From contig JAEYMU010000006.1 of assembly GCA_023407175.1 (NCBI GenBank), positions 124,001 to 188,000 on the forward strand: DNA of 64,000 bases. Reading direction: 5' to 3'. Position numbers and translations under genes: made by a program. Numbering within the stretch: the first letter of the stretch is position 1; each line of letters starts with the position of its first letter. The notes beneath the pieces were generated by a model. That model worked only from the letters and a program-made list of their open reading frames with translations. It had not been told where the DNA came from and did no database searches. Origin of the DNA: Bacillota bacterium (GTDB lineage Bacteria > Bacillota_A > Clostridia > Lachnospirales > Lachnospiraceae). Shown here piece after piece: positions 1 to 9,900 of this stretch.

Positions 1-768
1 GTTAATTTTGTTTAATTCGCTTCGGATATAGTCCCAATCCATTTCCTCCCGATATTGCTTCTTATAGACCCATAGATCCATGAAGGAACGGATTCCCGTT
101 CCTCCACCGGCATAATGCTTCGTAAGGTGAATCAGCAGATAGATGAGAAAGTCCTCCCTGGACAGCTCATAGGTATATTGACAGGCTTCCTTCAGCCTGG
201 CCCTATCCCAGGTTTTATTCAGATAATCCCTGTAGGGACTGTCTTCCGGAACCAGCTCCCGGTGCATCTCTATTTTCATATAGGGCTGCATGCCATAGCA
301 GTCATGGTTCCCGCCCACATCCTCCACGGTAAAACCCAAATCTGTCAGGAGATGCTTTACCTGCTCCGTCTGCTCTTCTTTAAACAAAATATCGATATCG
401 GCCATAAGCCGCATATTGGGATGGGGATATAACTGCTTGATCAGGCAGCCCTTCAGCGGCATGCAGGCTATATGATGTTCCTCAAAGATTTTCAGCACCT
501 TCTCCAGCATGATATGCTGCATGGCTTCCTTGCCTGCGGCTTTTTTGTAATCGCTTTGAAATTTTTCCATCACTTCCCGTGGCGGCCTGTCATCATGACA
601 CAGCTTATCCAGACCATACCAGGCCATATTGGACACACCGTGCCGCACAGAAAGGCCGTACAGCATACTCCACTCTATTTCTTTCGGTGGAGTCGGCGGC
701 TGTACAGCCTCCAGGACAGAGGACAGCAGCCGGATTAAATAGTTTCCTTCAGGCTGTATGGGTTGCAA
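1..768 (-). CDS. Nucleotidyltransferase family protein, cut at window edge
   Basis: The 256 visible codons run off the left end, so the C-terminus is missing. The start is read as TTG at 768, because an AGGGGGAG ribosome site sits about 7 bases upstream and no ATG lies near it; this overlaps the end of the ABC transporter gene by 20 bases, which implies translational coupling. The middle contains the family hallmark: a conserved patch around CMPLKGCLIKQLYP followed by RLMADIDIL, the metal-binding DxD of the uncharacterised nucleotidyltransferase family (Pfam NTP_transf_5 type). Proteins of this kind occur as the N component of lasso-peptide clusters such as paeninodin, beside an HPr-kinase-like kinase and an ABC exporter, as here. 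Its substrate is unknown. Family assignment is firm; the role in peptide modification is inferred from neighbours. Confidence 0.8.
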   Translation of the reverse strand, partial: MQPIQPEGNYLIRLLSSVLEAVQPPTPPKEIEWSMLYGLSVRHGVSNMAWYGLDKLCHDDRPPREVMEKFQSDYKKAAGKEAMQHIMLEKVLKIFEEHHIACMPLKGCLIKQLYPHPNMRLMADIDILFKEEQTEQVKHLLTDLGFTVEDVGGNHDCYGMQPYMKIEMHRELVPEDSPYRDYLNKTWDRARLKEACQYTYELSREDFLIYLLIHLTKHYAGGGTGIRSFMDLWVYKKQYREEMDWDYIRSELNKIN

Positions 769-2446
769 TATATCTCCCCCTTTCTATAGTCTTAAGCGTC
801 CGGCCCTGTATGCGAATTTCCTTATTGCACATAGGCAGCGCTGCTTTTCTATGAGTAATGATGATACAGGTTTTATCTGTCATTCCTTTGATATTTTCTA
901 ACAATCTTTCCTCCGTGGCTTCGTCCAGTGCGGAGGTGGCCTCATCTAAGAGCAGGACAGGAGCACCGCACAAAACTGCCCTGGCAATAGCAAGGCGCTG
1001 TACCTGTCCCTCGGATAAGCCCAGTCCCCTTTCACCGATAGCCGTATCAAGGCCGTCCGGCAGGGAGCGTATAAATTCTGCCGCACAGCTTATCTCTGCG
1101 GCAGCTATGATCTGTGCATCGGTCGCTTTTGTTCGGGCGAAAGCAATGCTTTCCCTGAGGGTTCCCGACAGCATAAGGTTCCCCTGGGGTACATAGGCGA
1201 AAAGTCTCCGCGTATGCCTGTCGGCCCATATCCTTTCACCATGATCCAGTACAAGGCCGATGGACCCGTCCAATGGTGTAAGCACTCCCAAAAGCAGCTT
1301 GAAAAGGGTACTTTTTCCCACACCGGACAGCCCGGTTATCATGACAAAATCACCTTTATTGATTGTAACCCCGACATTTTCAAGTACCATATCCTTACCG
1401 TAGCCAAAGGAAACCTTCTCAAACCAAATATGCTGCAAATGTTCATAAACAATGGACACATTGATTTCTTTCCTGTTGATTTCCGCCTCTTTCCGCAGAC
1501 TTTCAAGCTCCATCAGCCTCTCGGCTGAGGCAACGACGCTGGATGTCTTCGAAAGCAGGCCCGACAGTCCGGCAAAGGGCGACTGGACCTGTCCTACCAA
1601 TTGCAAGGTGGCGGTGAGTGTTCCGAAGCTCATGGTTCCTGCAACAAGCCTGAAGGCACTCCATACCAGAGCATATAAATAACCGATGGAAAAGATAAAA
1701 TTAAAGCCGGAATTGGCCAGAAGGCTGACGGTATTTTTTCTAAGCTTTGCCCTGTAGTGCTCCTGTAAAAGCTCCGCAGCTTTTTTCCCCGCTTCCTGTC
1801 CGGCATCAAAGGTTTTTATTACAAGCAGACCCTCCAGCAGCTCCTGCATCAGGGAACGGACCCTGCCGTCCTTTTCCTGCATGTTTTTATGTAAATGCTT
1901 CAGTCTTTCTCTAAAATACCTTGTGGTAAAGAACAGGAACAAGCCGCCCAGGGCAAATACCAGGGTAAAGGCCGGATCAAATACACACAGTACTGCAAGC
2001 GCTCCCGTAAGCTTTGTCAAAAGCCCTGCAAGCTCAGGCAGGATAGTTGTAATTCCCTCCGTGACAACCGTAACATCACCGGTGAGCCTGTTCATCAGCT
2101 CACCGGTGTGGTATCCGCAGACATGAGCATAATCCTTGGCAAAAAGCTGCTCTAAAAGTCTTTGCTTATATTCCGCTTCCAGTCTTCCCTGTATTCGTGC
2201 CTCCAGGCTTTTGCAGAGAATACGAAGGATAAACTGTATTGCAATCACTGCGAACAGGACTGCTCCCTGTACCGCCAGGAGGCTTCTTTCCCCCAAAGCG
2301 GCAGCGTTAATAACACTCCGGCAGGCCAGGGCGAACAGGACTGCGCAGCCTGCAAGCAGCACATTTGCCAGAATCAACGTGAGCAGAGGGAAACGCTGTT
2401 TTTTTGAATTTATATAAATCCAGGAAAGAGCTTTTCTATCCCTCAT
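749..2446 (-). CDS. ABC transporter, fused permease and ATPase (peptide exporter type)
   Basis: About 565 residues in the usual order of an ABC half-exporter: an N-terminal membrane domain with six hydrophobic segments (roughly residues 15 to 290) and a C-terminal nucleotide-binding domain. The ATPase shows Walker A (GLSGVGKST), the Q-loop (AYVPQG), a signature motif written LSEGQ, Walker B (VLLLDEATSALD) and the H-loop histidine (IIITHR), so it should be active as a homodimer. I chose the ATG at 2446, preceded by a G-rich ribosome site; an in-frame start 14 codons upstream is possible but lies deeper in the previous gene. It overlaps both neighbours by a few bases. In this cluster it most likely exports the product of the small peptide gene; the substrate is inferred from context only. 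Confidence 0.88.
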   Translation of the reverse strand: MRDRKALSWIYINSKKQRFPLLTLILANVLLAGCAVLFALACRSVINAAALGERSLLAVQGAVLFAVIAIQFILRILCKSLEARIQGRLEAEYKQRLLEQLFAKDYAHVCGYHTGELMNRLTGDVTVVTEGITTILPELAGLLTKLTGALAVLCVFDPAFTLVFALGGLFLFFTTRYFRERLKHLHKNMQEKDGRVRSLMQELLEGLLVIKTFDAGQEAGKKAAELLQEHYRAKLRKNTVSLLANSGFNFIFSIGYLYALVWSAFRLVAGTMSFGTLTATLQLVGQVQSPFAGLSGLLSKTSSVVASAERLMELESLRKEAEINRKEINVSIVYEHLQHIWFEKVSFGYGKDMVLENVGVTINKGDFVMITGLSGVGKSTLFKLLLGVLTPLDGSIGLVLDHGERIWADRHTRRLFAYVPQGNLMLSGTLRESIAFARTKATDAQIIAAAEISCAAEFIRSLPDGLDTAIGERGLGLSEGQVQRLAIARAVLCGAPVLLLDEATSALDEATEERLLENIKGMTDKTCIIITHRKAALPMCNKEIRIQGRTLKTIERGRYIATHTA

Positions 2447-2942
2447 CCTGTATCCCCCCTTCTGCTTCTCTCCCATACCTTCTGCCAAAAGCTCCGTGCC
2501 TTTTTATAAAATTCCTGCTCCTTTGGTATATCCTGCGCACAGGGTACAGGAAGCACCAAAGCCGGCAATAGAGCAGGTAGCCGGGGCTGTCACAGGCAAT
2601 ATACCTGTTCTTGCGCCAGAAGCCCTTGACCACACCAATGATCTGGGAGGGCAGCACCGGGTATTCCCCCATGTACTGGTTGTCTCCCATGACCACATAG
2701 CCCGGCCACCTTTCCTCCACAACCCGGTGCAGGATGTATTTTCCGTCCCCCCGGATATAGAGGGGCAGCTCATATTTTTTCAGCTGCTCCTGGGAAGGCC
2801 TGACGATACAGACTCTGTCCTTACGATGCCGCAGCATGGGAAGCATACTGCGGCCTGCAACCGTCAGAATTACTTCGCCTCCGTTTTGCAAAGCTTCCTC
2901 GATTAATGGAGATAGTTCCGACATGACAACTTTTTTATTCAA
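2436..2942 (-). CDS. S24/S26-type (signal peptidase-like) protein
   Basis: A 168-residue protein whose first half matches the S26 peptidase fold. The nucleophile motif is GRSMLPML with Ser32, and a later GDN (residues 86 to 88) matches the conserved GD box. The position that carries the general-base lysine in bacterial type I signal peptidases reads YILHRVV, so His72 takes its place, as in SipW and eukaryotic signal peptidases. There is no clear N-terminal membrane anchor; the stretch after residue 105 is aromatic and basic (YLLYCRLWCFLYPVRR) and may bind membrane. The gene overlaps the PqqD gene upstream and the ABC gene downstream, so all are co-translated. A leader-cleaving role for a modified peptide is a reasonable inference, not shown. 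Confidence 0.78.
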   Translation of the reverse strand: MNKKVVMSELSPLIEEALQNGGEVILTVAGRSMLPMLRHRKDRVCIVRPSQEQLKKYELPLYIRGDGKYILHRVVEERWPGYVVMGDNQYMGEYPVLPSQIIGVVKGFWRKNRYIACDSPGYLLYCRLWCFLYPVRRIYQRSRNFIKRHGAFGRRYGREAEGGIQDEG

Positions 2943-3198
2943 GAAGATCAGCCGCCTTCAATTGTTCAAGAAAGCCGGAAATGTCGGCTTCTGCATTTGC
3001 CTCGTCAATTTCGTATTCCTCCATCAGCGCCGGCAGCAGCTCCTGTGCATTTTTTCCTGCTTCTAAATGCTTCCATAGAAATGCTCCGGTACCGTTTAGA
3101 TTAATCATTCCGCTAAAGTTTACGGCTGCCGCTCCGGTAGGAATTACCACATGAGTTCCGGCAATCTCTCTCAATATATAACCGGATTTAATTTTCAT
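2935..3198 (-). CDS. PqqD-family peptide-binding protein
   Basis: An 87-residue stand-alone PqqD-like protein. The N-terminal beta-hairpin sequence GYILREIAG followed by HVVIPTG, then AVNFSGMINLNGTGAFLW, is the family signature, and a helical C-terminal half completes the winged-helix-like RiPP recognition element. In lasso-peptide clusters this component (B1) binds the precursor leader through a conserved YxxPxL motif, and the 31-residue peptide encoded at 10174-10269 in the same operon carries Tyr5, Pro8 and Leu10 in that spacing. It begins four bases after the kinase gene and overlaps the peptidase gene by eight bases. Family call is strong; pairing with that peptide is an inference that binding assays could settle. 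Confidence 0.88.
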   Translation of the reverse strand: MKIKSGYILREIAGTHVVIPTGAAAVNFSGMINLNGTGAFLWKHLEAGKNAQELLPALMEEYEIDEANAEADISGFLEQLKAADLLE

Positions 3199-3201
3199 CC
3201 T

Positions 3202-3921
3202 TCAATCCTCCATTTCCTTCCCGTTGATTTCCCTATATACGGTCCTTACCGCCTCATGGCTGATGTTACACTCCAGTTGATATACCGGCGTCCCTGCCAG
3301 CAGACTGTCCAGAAGGGACAGGAGCCTTTCCATTTTCTGTGTATCCCTGCTCGGCCTCAGGCTCTGGTAAACCAGCATTTGTACCGCCTCTCTATCTGTC
3401 AGGCTCCTGATTTTATTTTCCTTTGCCTGCTTCAAAAAGACAATAGCCTGCAAAGCAGCTTTCATATTTGTATTCAAATAGCTTTTTCCGCTCCAGGGTG
3501 TGCCATAGACATAAAATGTACCGTTATGAAGGCGCAGGGCGGGCTTATCATCGTTGATGACTACCGCCCTATCCTTAAAATATTTCCGCCACAGTCCCGC
3601 GTGGGTAGATTTACCTGTGCCGCAGGGGGCGGAGAACAGGATGGCCTTACCCTCCAACGCAACTGCTGAGGCATGGAGACAAAAGCCGTCAAAGTCCAAC
3701 AGCCCACGTGCAAAGTCCGAGCCTGTCAGGATATATTCCCATTCATCCAGGGTTAACTGCTGATGTTCCTTCCCTGCTTTATTGATCCTTTCCGGATCAA
3801 TGCTTATCATCATATCCACACTGCTTCCGGCATCCGTTTCATAGGCCCTGGCCTGCTCCGGCACGATTTTCCCCAGGCATTCCATTGCAATGGTCAGCTC
3901 CGCTATCTTGTATCGATACAA
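3202..3921 (-). CDS. HPr kinase-like (PEPCK-fold) protein kinase
   Basis: A 239-residue protein related to HprK/phosphorylase but lacking the family's N-terminal regulatory domain. Walker A is APCGTGKST at about residues 98 to 106, and VINDDKPALR (about 121 to 130) supplies the acidic metal-binding site. Kinases of this small type are found in lasso-peptide clusters (PadeK, ThcoK), where they phosphorylate the C-terminal serine of the precursor. Here the candidate precursor has three consecutive serines near its end. The apparent start is a TTG at 3921; an in-frame ATG twelve codons later is the alternative. It follows the 2030-residue surface protein by 38 bases and leads directly into pqqD, so it is part of the operon. 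Confidence 0.85.
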   Translation of the reverse strand: MYRYKIAELTIAMECLGKIVPEQARAYETDAGSSVDMMISIDPERINKAGKEHQQLTLDEWEYILTGSDFARGLLDFDGFCLHASAVALEGKAILFSAPCGTGKSTHAGLWRKYFKDRAVVINDDKPALRLHNGTFYVYGTPWSGKSYLNTNMKAALQAIVFLKQAKENKIRSLTDREAVQMLVYQSLRPSRDTQKMERLLSLLDSLLAGTPVYQLECNISHEAVRTVYREINGKEMED

Positions 3922-3959
3922 CTTCTTTTCGCCCTCTCTCTTTACTAATCCGTAATTTC

Positions 3960-6900
3960 TTAATTCATAGTACGGAATTCCGTATTTTCACTGTAAACCG
4001 TTATAATATTTCCGGCTTCATCCTTGTAAATCAGATATGCCCGGCCATACCAGGTATCTCCGGTCGAAATAGTATTCTTCCTGATATGGAATTGATTTGT
4101 AGAATCATTCTTGATTTTGCCTCGGATGACTCCAGCCGTATCCACAGTCAATTCATCTGCCAGGGCGGTATTGGACTGAAGCAGCAGGACGCCGCTTTCA
4201 ATCAGAGTATAGCCTGCCGGCACGGTACGGTTGGCGGTAAACAGCATACTCTTTCCCGCCGTATCCACCTCTACCGCAGAGGACAGAGTGATAAACGGTG
4301 TTTCCACGATAGCCGTTTCTTCCGGTACATATACGGCCGTAAGGGTAGTGGCCCGCATGGGGGCAAAGAAGCTATAGACAGCACTGACACTGATCCTTAC
4401 ACCGTCCTGCTCCCAATGGCTGAATTTCTGTCCGGCCGGTGCCGTCCCTGCCACCACTGTCACCGGCATATCATACTGAAAGTCTCCCGATGCAGTACCG
4501 TCTAAGAGGGTTCCATTCACAACCGTTACCTGATAGGTATCGGACAGCCTTGCATAGACTGCATTGACGGTCATGTCCGATGTGACATGATCAAGCTCCT
4601 TGTCCCAGCCGGTAAAGGTATATCCGACTAAGGTGGGACTGGACGGAGGGGTTACAGGCTGATTTTTCTGCACATTGGTGGATTGCAGGATTTTTCCGCT
4701 CTTGTCCTTGAATATAACGGTAAATTCAGTTGTGTCCGCATCAGGGATTCTGGTAAATACGGCCTTCAAGGATATTCCCGTACCCATGACAATTTCATAA
4801 ACCTGATTGGTGGAGAGAATGCTTCCTGACCGGGTATCCTGCCAATAGGAGAATTGATAGCCTGCGTTCGGCATTGCTGTCAGGCGTATCGAAATACCCC
4901 TTGTCTGCTGTGACATATAGTTAAGGTTAAGCGTCCCTGTTTCATCATTCATCCTCACGCTGCCGCCGCCTATAGTAATAACCTCCAGATCATCCTTAGG
5001 CATCGCCTGGAATTTTGCAGTCAGGGCAATATCTCCCGTTACTGTAAAGGTATAATTCGGCAGGGAGGATACCTTAACCGCTCCTGCGTACCAGCCGTCA
5101 AAGTTGTAACCTGACGCTGGAACAGCACCAAGGGTCACGCTTTGTCCGTCTTCATAAGTACCTCCGCCTGACGTCGTACCATTTCCGTCGTTTTGCACGG
5201 TAATATTACGGGTAGCATATACTTTTGCTGTCAGCATCGTGGTGCCACCGGACAAAACAGTACCACTGGCCGAATACTCCATCGAGTCCGCAGTGATGAC
5301 CAGATTGACGGTTCCCTCCTTCAGCCACAGATACAGCTTGCCGAGACTGTCCGTTTTTGCCGGAAAGGCAGCCGTCCCGGTCGTACAGGAAACCTCTGTA
5401 TTGGCAAGCACATCATTTAAGCCTTTCACTGTGACTGTGGTGAGGTGAACCGACGTTACGCCGTCACTCGTCGGATTAACGGGTACCGTGTCTGATACGA
5501 CAGAGCCTCCGGTAATCTTAAGCGTGGTGGGATCCGTTTCACCGCTCCTTCCAATGCCCGGATAACCCGCAGCACCGGTAGCAATTATGGTGCCGCCGCT
5601 TATGACGATCGAGCTGGCAGTACCTCCGGTGACCAGCGAATTAGTAATCAGTTCGCTGGATTCCCTGCCTATACCAGGAGCGATGTCTTTACCGATTGCA
5701 GTCACAAAGCCCGCACTGATGAGGATATTGCCGGCTCCACCGGTAAAGCCCCCTCCAATCGCTGCGGAACCAGTGCCCCCGACTGCATTAACAGTCCCGC
5801 CATTAATAATGATATTACCTCCATTTCCTCTGCAGCCTCCGCCGATAGCCGAGGCATGAGTGCCACCCGTAGCAGTCACCATACCGCCATTGATGGTAAT
5901 ATTGCCTCCGCTACCACTGGCGGTACCGTTTGAGTTGTTACCTCCGCCAATGCCTGCGGTATAAGGTCCGCCCTTGGCGGTAATTGTTCCGCCTTTAATG
6001 GTAATATTGCCTGCGGTTCCAGTAGCACCCATACCGCCTATGCCTGCACCTGCGGTTCCATTTGCGTTATAACCGGTAACCGGCCCGCCAGAGGCGTAGA
6101 GCGAGCCTGTGCCGTCAATAACCACGGTCGCGCCTTCCGGTACATGGAGCCCTGCACAACCCGACAAACCGGTCAGCGTATTCACGCCCTCCAGTACCAA
6201 ATTGACTGATGAACCGGCTGCAACGGATATTGGTGCCGCCGTGCCTCCGGCCTCAATGTATAGACCCCGCAGAATGATGTATGCTGTCGGCGCTGTAACT
6301 ACAACATGCTTTGTGGTAGCCGCTCCCGTGAGTACATAGCTGCCGGAATTCGTAATATTAATCATACCGCTCGTATAGGTATAGCCCGTTCCGCCTGTGC
6401 TGACTGTAGTAAGGTTGATCACAATTCCTGCGCTGACTGCCAATGCCACCGTGTAGGTATCGGAAGAATCCGCCTTTCCATCGCTGGCGGTAAACTTCAG
6501 TATATCGGTACGCACCACAGTCGGAGTATAGGTATAGTTTTGGCCTGCCGGCTGTGAGGCTCCCCCGTTCACCGATACCTTATAGGTAAGAGGATCACCG
6601 TCAAAATCCTCAAATATGTCTGCCAGATTAAGGCTGTAGGAAGTATTTACCCACACACTGGCTGCCGCTGTCTCCGGTACGTTTGATTTGCGGACGGGTG
6701 TGTTCTCCGGCAAGGCATCTGTGGCAACCAGCGTTACCGTATAATGCCCGGTAGAATCCTCCTTTCCGTCATTAGCGGTAAACTCCAGCAGGATCGTTCC
6801 TTCCTGCGTTGCGGTGTAGGTGTAATTCAGGTCTGCCGGTTGCGCAGTTTCGCCGTTTACCGATACCGTATAGGTAAGAGGATCACCGTCAGTGTCCACA

Positions 6901-9900
6901 AATATGCCATCAAGATTCAGTGTACATGCAGTGCCGACCTGGCAGTTAATACCTGCCGTACCTCGTATACCGGCTCTGAGGCAGGGAGCTATGTTTAACC
7001 CGGCCGTGAAGGTGGCCGTGTTGGCGGATAAAACTGTACCTGTTCCAATATAATTAACACCATCCACAGTAACGGTCAGATTGACCGCTCCTGCCGGGAG
7101 CCACAGATACAGCTTTCCGCTGCCGTCTGTTTTCGCCAGGAAGGTAACCCCTTTGACCATACAGGAAGCCTCGATACCAGCGAGCACACCGCTTGTCTCC
7201 CGCACCGTTACCGTTGCAAGATAGACCTGTGTCGAACCGTCACTTGTCGGGCCGATTGGCGCAGCATTCGATTGAACGGAGCCTCCGGTAATCTTAAGCG
7301 TGGTGGTATCGGTCGAATTACTGCTTCCGACACCGGGATAACCCGTGGCGCCTTTGGCAATTACAGTACCCCCGCTGATGACAATCGAGCTGGCAGTACC
7401 TCCGCTGTTTGACGAATCGCTGACCAGTACGCTGGGGTCCCTGCCTATACCGGGTGCCGTATCTTTACCTGTTGCAGTCACTATGCCTCCGCTGATGTGA
7501 ATATTGCCGGTGCCGCCGGTAAAGCCGCCTCCAATGGCTGCAGAGTAAGTGCCTGCTGTTGCGGTAACGGTTCCTCCGCTTATGGTGATGTTGCCGCCGT
7601 TGCCTCTGCAACCGCCACCAATCCCCGAAGAATGATTGTTGCCGGTGGCGTTGACTGCGCCACCGGTAATGATAATGTTACCCCCAGTGCCGGCCTGGGT
7701 GCCGTTTGAGTTGTTACCTCCGCCAATGCCCGCCGCATAAAGTCCGCCGGTGGCATTCACCGTGCCGCTCTGGATAGTGATGCTTCCGGCATCTCCATAT
7801 CCACCCATGCCGCCGATACCGGCGCCGTTGCTTGTACCGTTGGTGGCAGCACCGCCTTTTGCAGTCAGCGTCCCGGAGCCGCTAATGATGATAGTCGCTG
7901 ATGACGGTACATGGAGCCCCGCTCCGCCGTTACCGGCGGTCAAAGTATTTGTACCGGATAACATAAGGTTTACGGCCGAACCTGCACTGATGGAAAACGG
8001 GGAACTGCCGGCAGGACCCGTGATACTTGCACCATTTAAAGTGATGTCAGACGACGCTGAAACCACGACGCGCTTTGTGGTAGTGGTTCCTGTAAGAATA
8101 TAACTGCCTCTATTCGTGATGGTCAGCACATTGGCTGCATAGGTATAGCCGTCTCCGTCTGCATTGACTGTACTAAGATCAATCTTTATCCCCTCATTGA
8201 CTGTCAATGTCACCGTGTAAGTATCGGAAGAATCCGCCTTTCCGTCGTTGGCGGTAAATTTCAATATGTCGGTTTGTACCACAGTTGGAATATAGGTATA
8301 GTTTTGGTTTGCCGGCTGTGAGGCTCCCCCGTTCACCGATACCTTATAGGTAAGAGGATCATCGTCGAAATCCTCAAATATATCTGCAAGATTAAGGCTG
8401 TAGGAAGTATTTACCCCCACACTGGCTGTCGCCGTCTCCGGTATGTTTAATTTGAGGACGGGCAATGTGTTCTCCGGCAAAGCATCTGTGGCAATCAGCG
8501 TTACCGTGTATTGCCCGGTAGAGTCTTCCTTTCCGTCGCTGGCAGTAAACTCCAGGGTGATTGTTTCTTCCTGAGTTGCAGTATAGCTGTAATTCGCATT
8601 TGCCGGTTGCGCAGTCCCGCTGTTTACCGATACCTTATAGGTAAGAGGATCACCGTCAGCGTCCTCAAATATGCCATCAAGCTTCAGGTTATATGCAGTA
8701 CCAACCTGACGGTTGATACTCACCGTACTCCGTATACCGGCTCTGAAGCAGGGAGCTGTATTTAATCCAGCCGTGAAGGCAGCCGTACCGGTGGATAAAA
8801 CGGTGCCTGCCCCCATATAATTAACACCGCTCACAGTAACAGTCAGATCGACTGCTCCTGCCGGGAGCCACAGATACAGCTTTCCGCTGCCGTCCGTTTT
8901 CGCTGTAAAGGTAACCCCTTTAACCGTACAGGAAGCCTCGGTACCAGCGAGCACATTGCTTGACCCCTGTACCGTTACCGTTGTGAGATAGACCTGTGTC
9001 GAACCGTCACTCGTCGGGCTGACAGGCACAGCACTCGATTGAATAGATCCCCCGGTAATCTTGAGCGTGGTGGTATCGGTCGCATTGCTGCTTCCTACAC
9101 CTGGATAACCCGTGGCGCCTTTGGCAATTACAGTACCCCCGCTGATGACAATCGAGCTGGCAGTACCTCCGCTGTTTGACGAATCGCTGACCAGTACCCG
9201 GGCATCCCTGCCTATGCCGGGAGATTGGTCACTGCCAATTGCAGTCACCATACCTCCGCTGATGAGGATATTGCCGGCTCCGCCGGTGAAGCCGCCGCCA
9301 ATTCCGGCAGAACTGGAGCCTGCGGTTGCGGTAACAGTGCCTCCGCTTATGGTGATATTACCGCCGTTGCCCCTGCAGCCTCCGCCGATGGCCGGGGAAT
9401 GATTATTACCATTGGCATTGACTATACCGCCGGTGATGGTAATATTACTGCCGCTGCCAGCGGCGGTGCCGTTTTTGTTATTACCGCCGCCAATACCCGC
9501 TGCATACAGTCCTCCGGTGGCATTCACCGTGCCGCCCCGGATGGTGATGCTTCCGGCATCCTGGTTTGCACCCATACTGCCGATCCCGGCGCCGTTACTT
9601 GTACCGTCAGTGGCAGTACCGCCATTTGCAGTCAATGTACCTGAACCGCTGATGATGACAGCCGCCGATGCCGGTACATAAAGCCCCGCTCCGCCGCTAC
9701 CGGCAGTCAGCGTATTACTGCCGGACAACGTAAGGTTTACAGTCGAACCCGCGCTAACGGAAAACGGAGAATTGCTGACAGGACCCGTGATATTAACACC
9801 ATTTAAGGTAACGTCCGACGACGCTGAAACCACGACACGCTTTGTGGTGGTGGTTCCTGTAAGGATATAACTTCCGCTGTCCGTGATGGTCAGCACATTG

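Noticed and set aside
5587..9681. Several long + strand open frames rich in Val, Pro and Met opposite the giant repeat protein
   Set aside because: They are mirror frames produced by the repetitive Gly/Thr/Ile codons of the real minus-strand gene; they lack ribosome sites and break up between modules.
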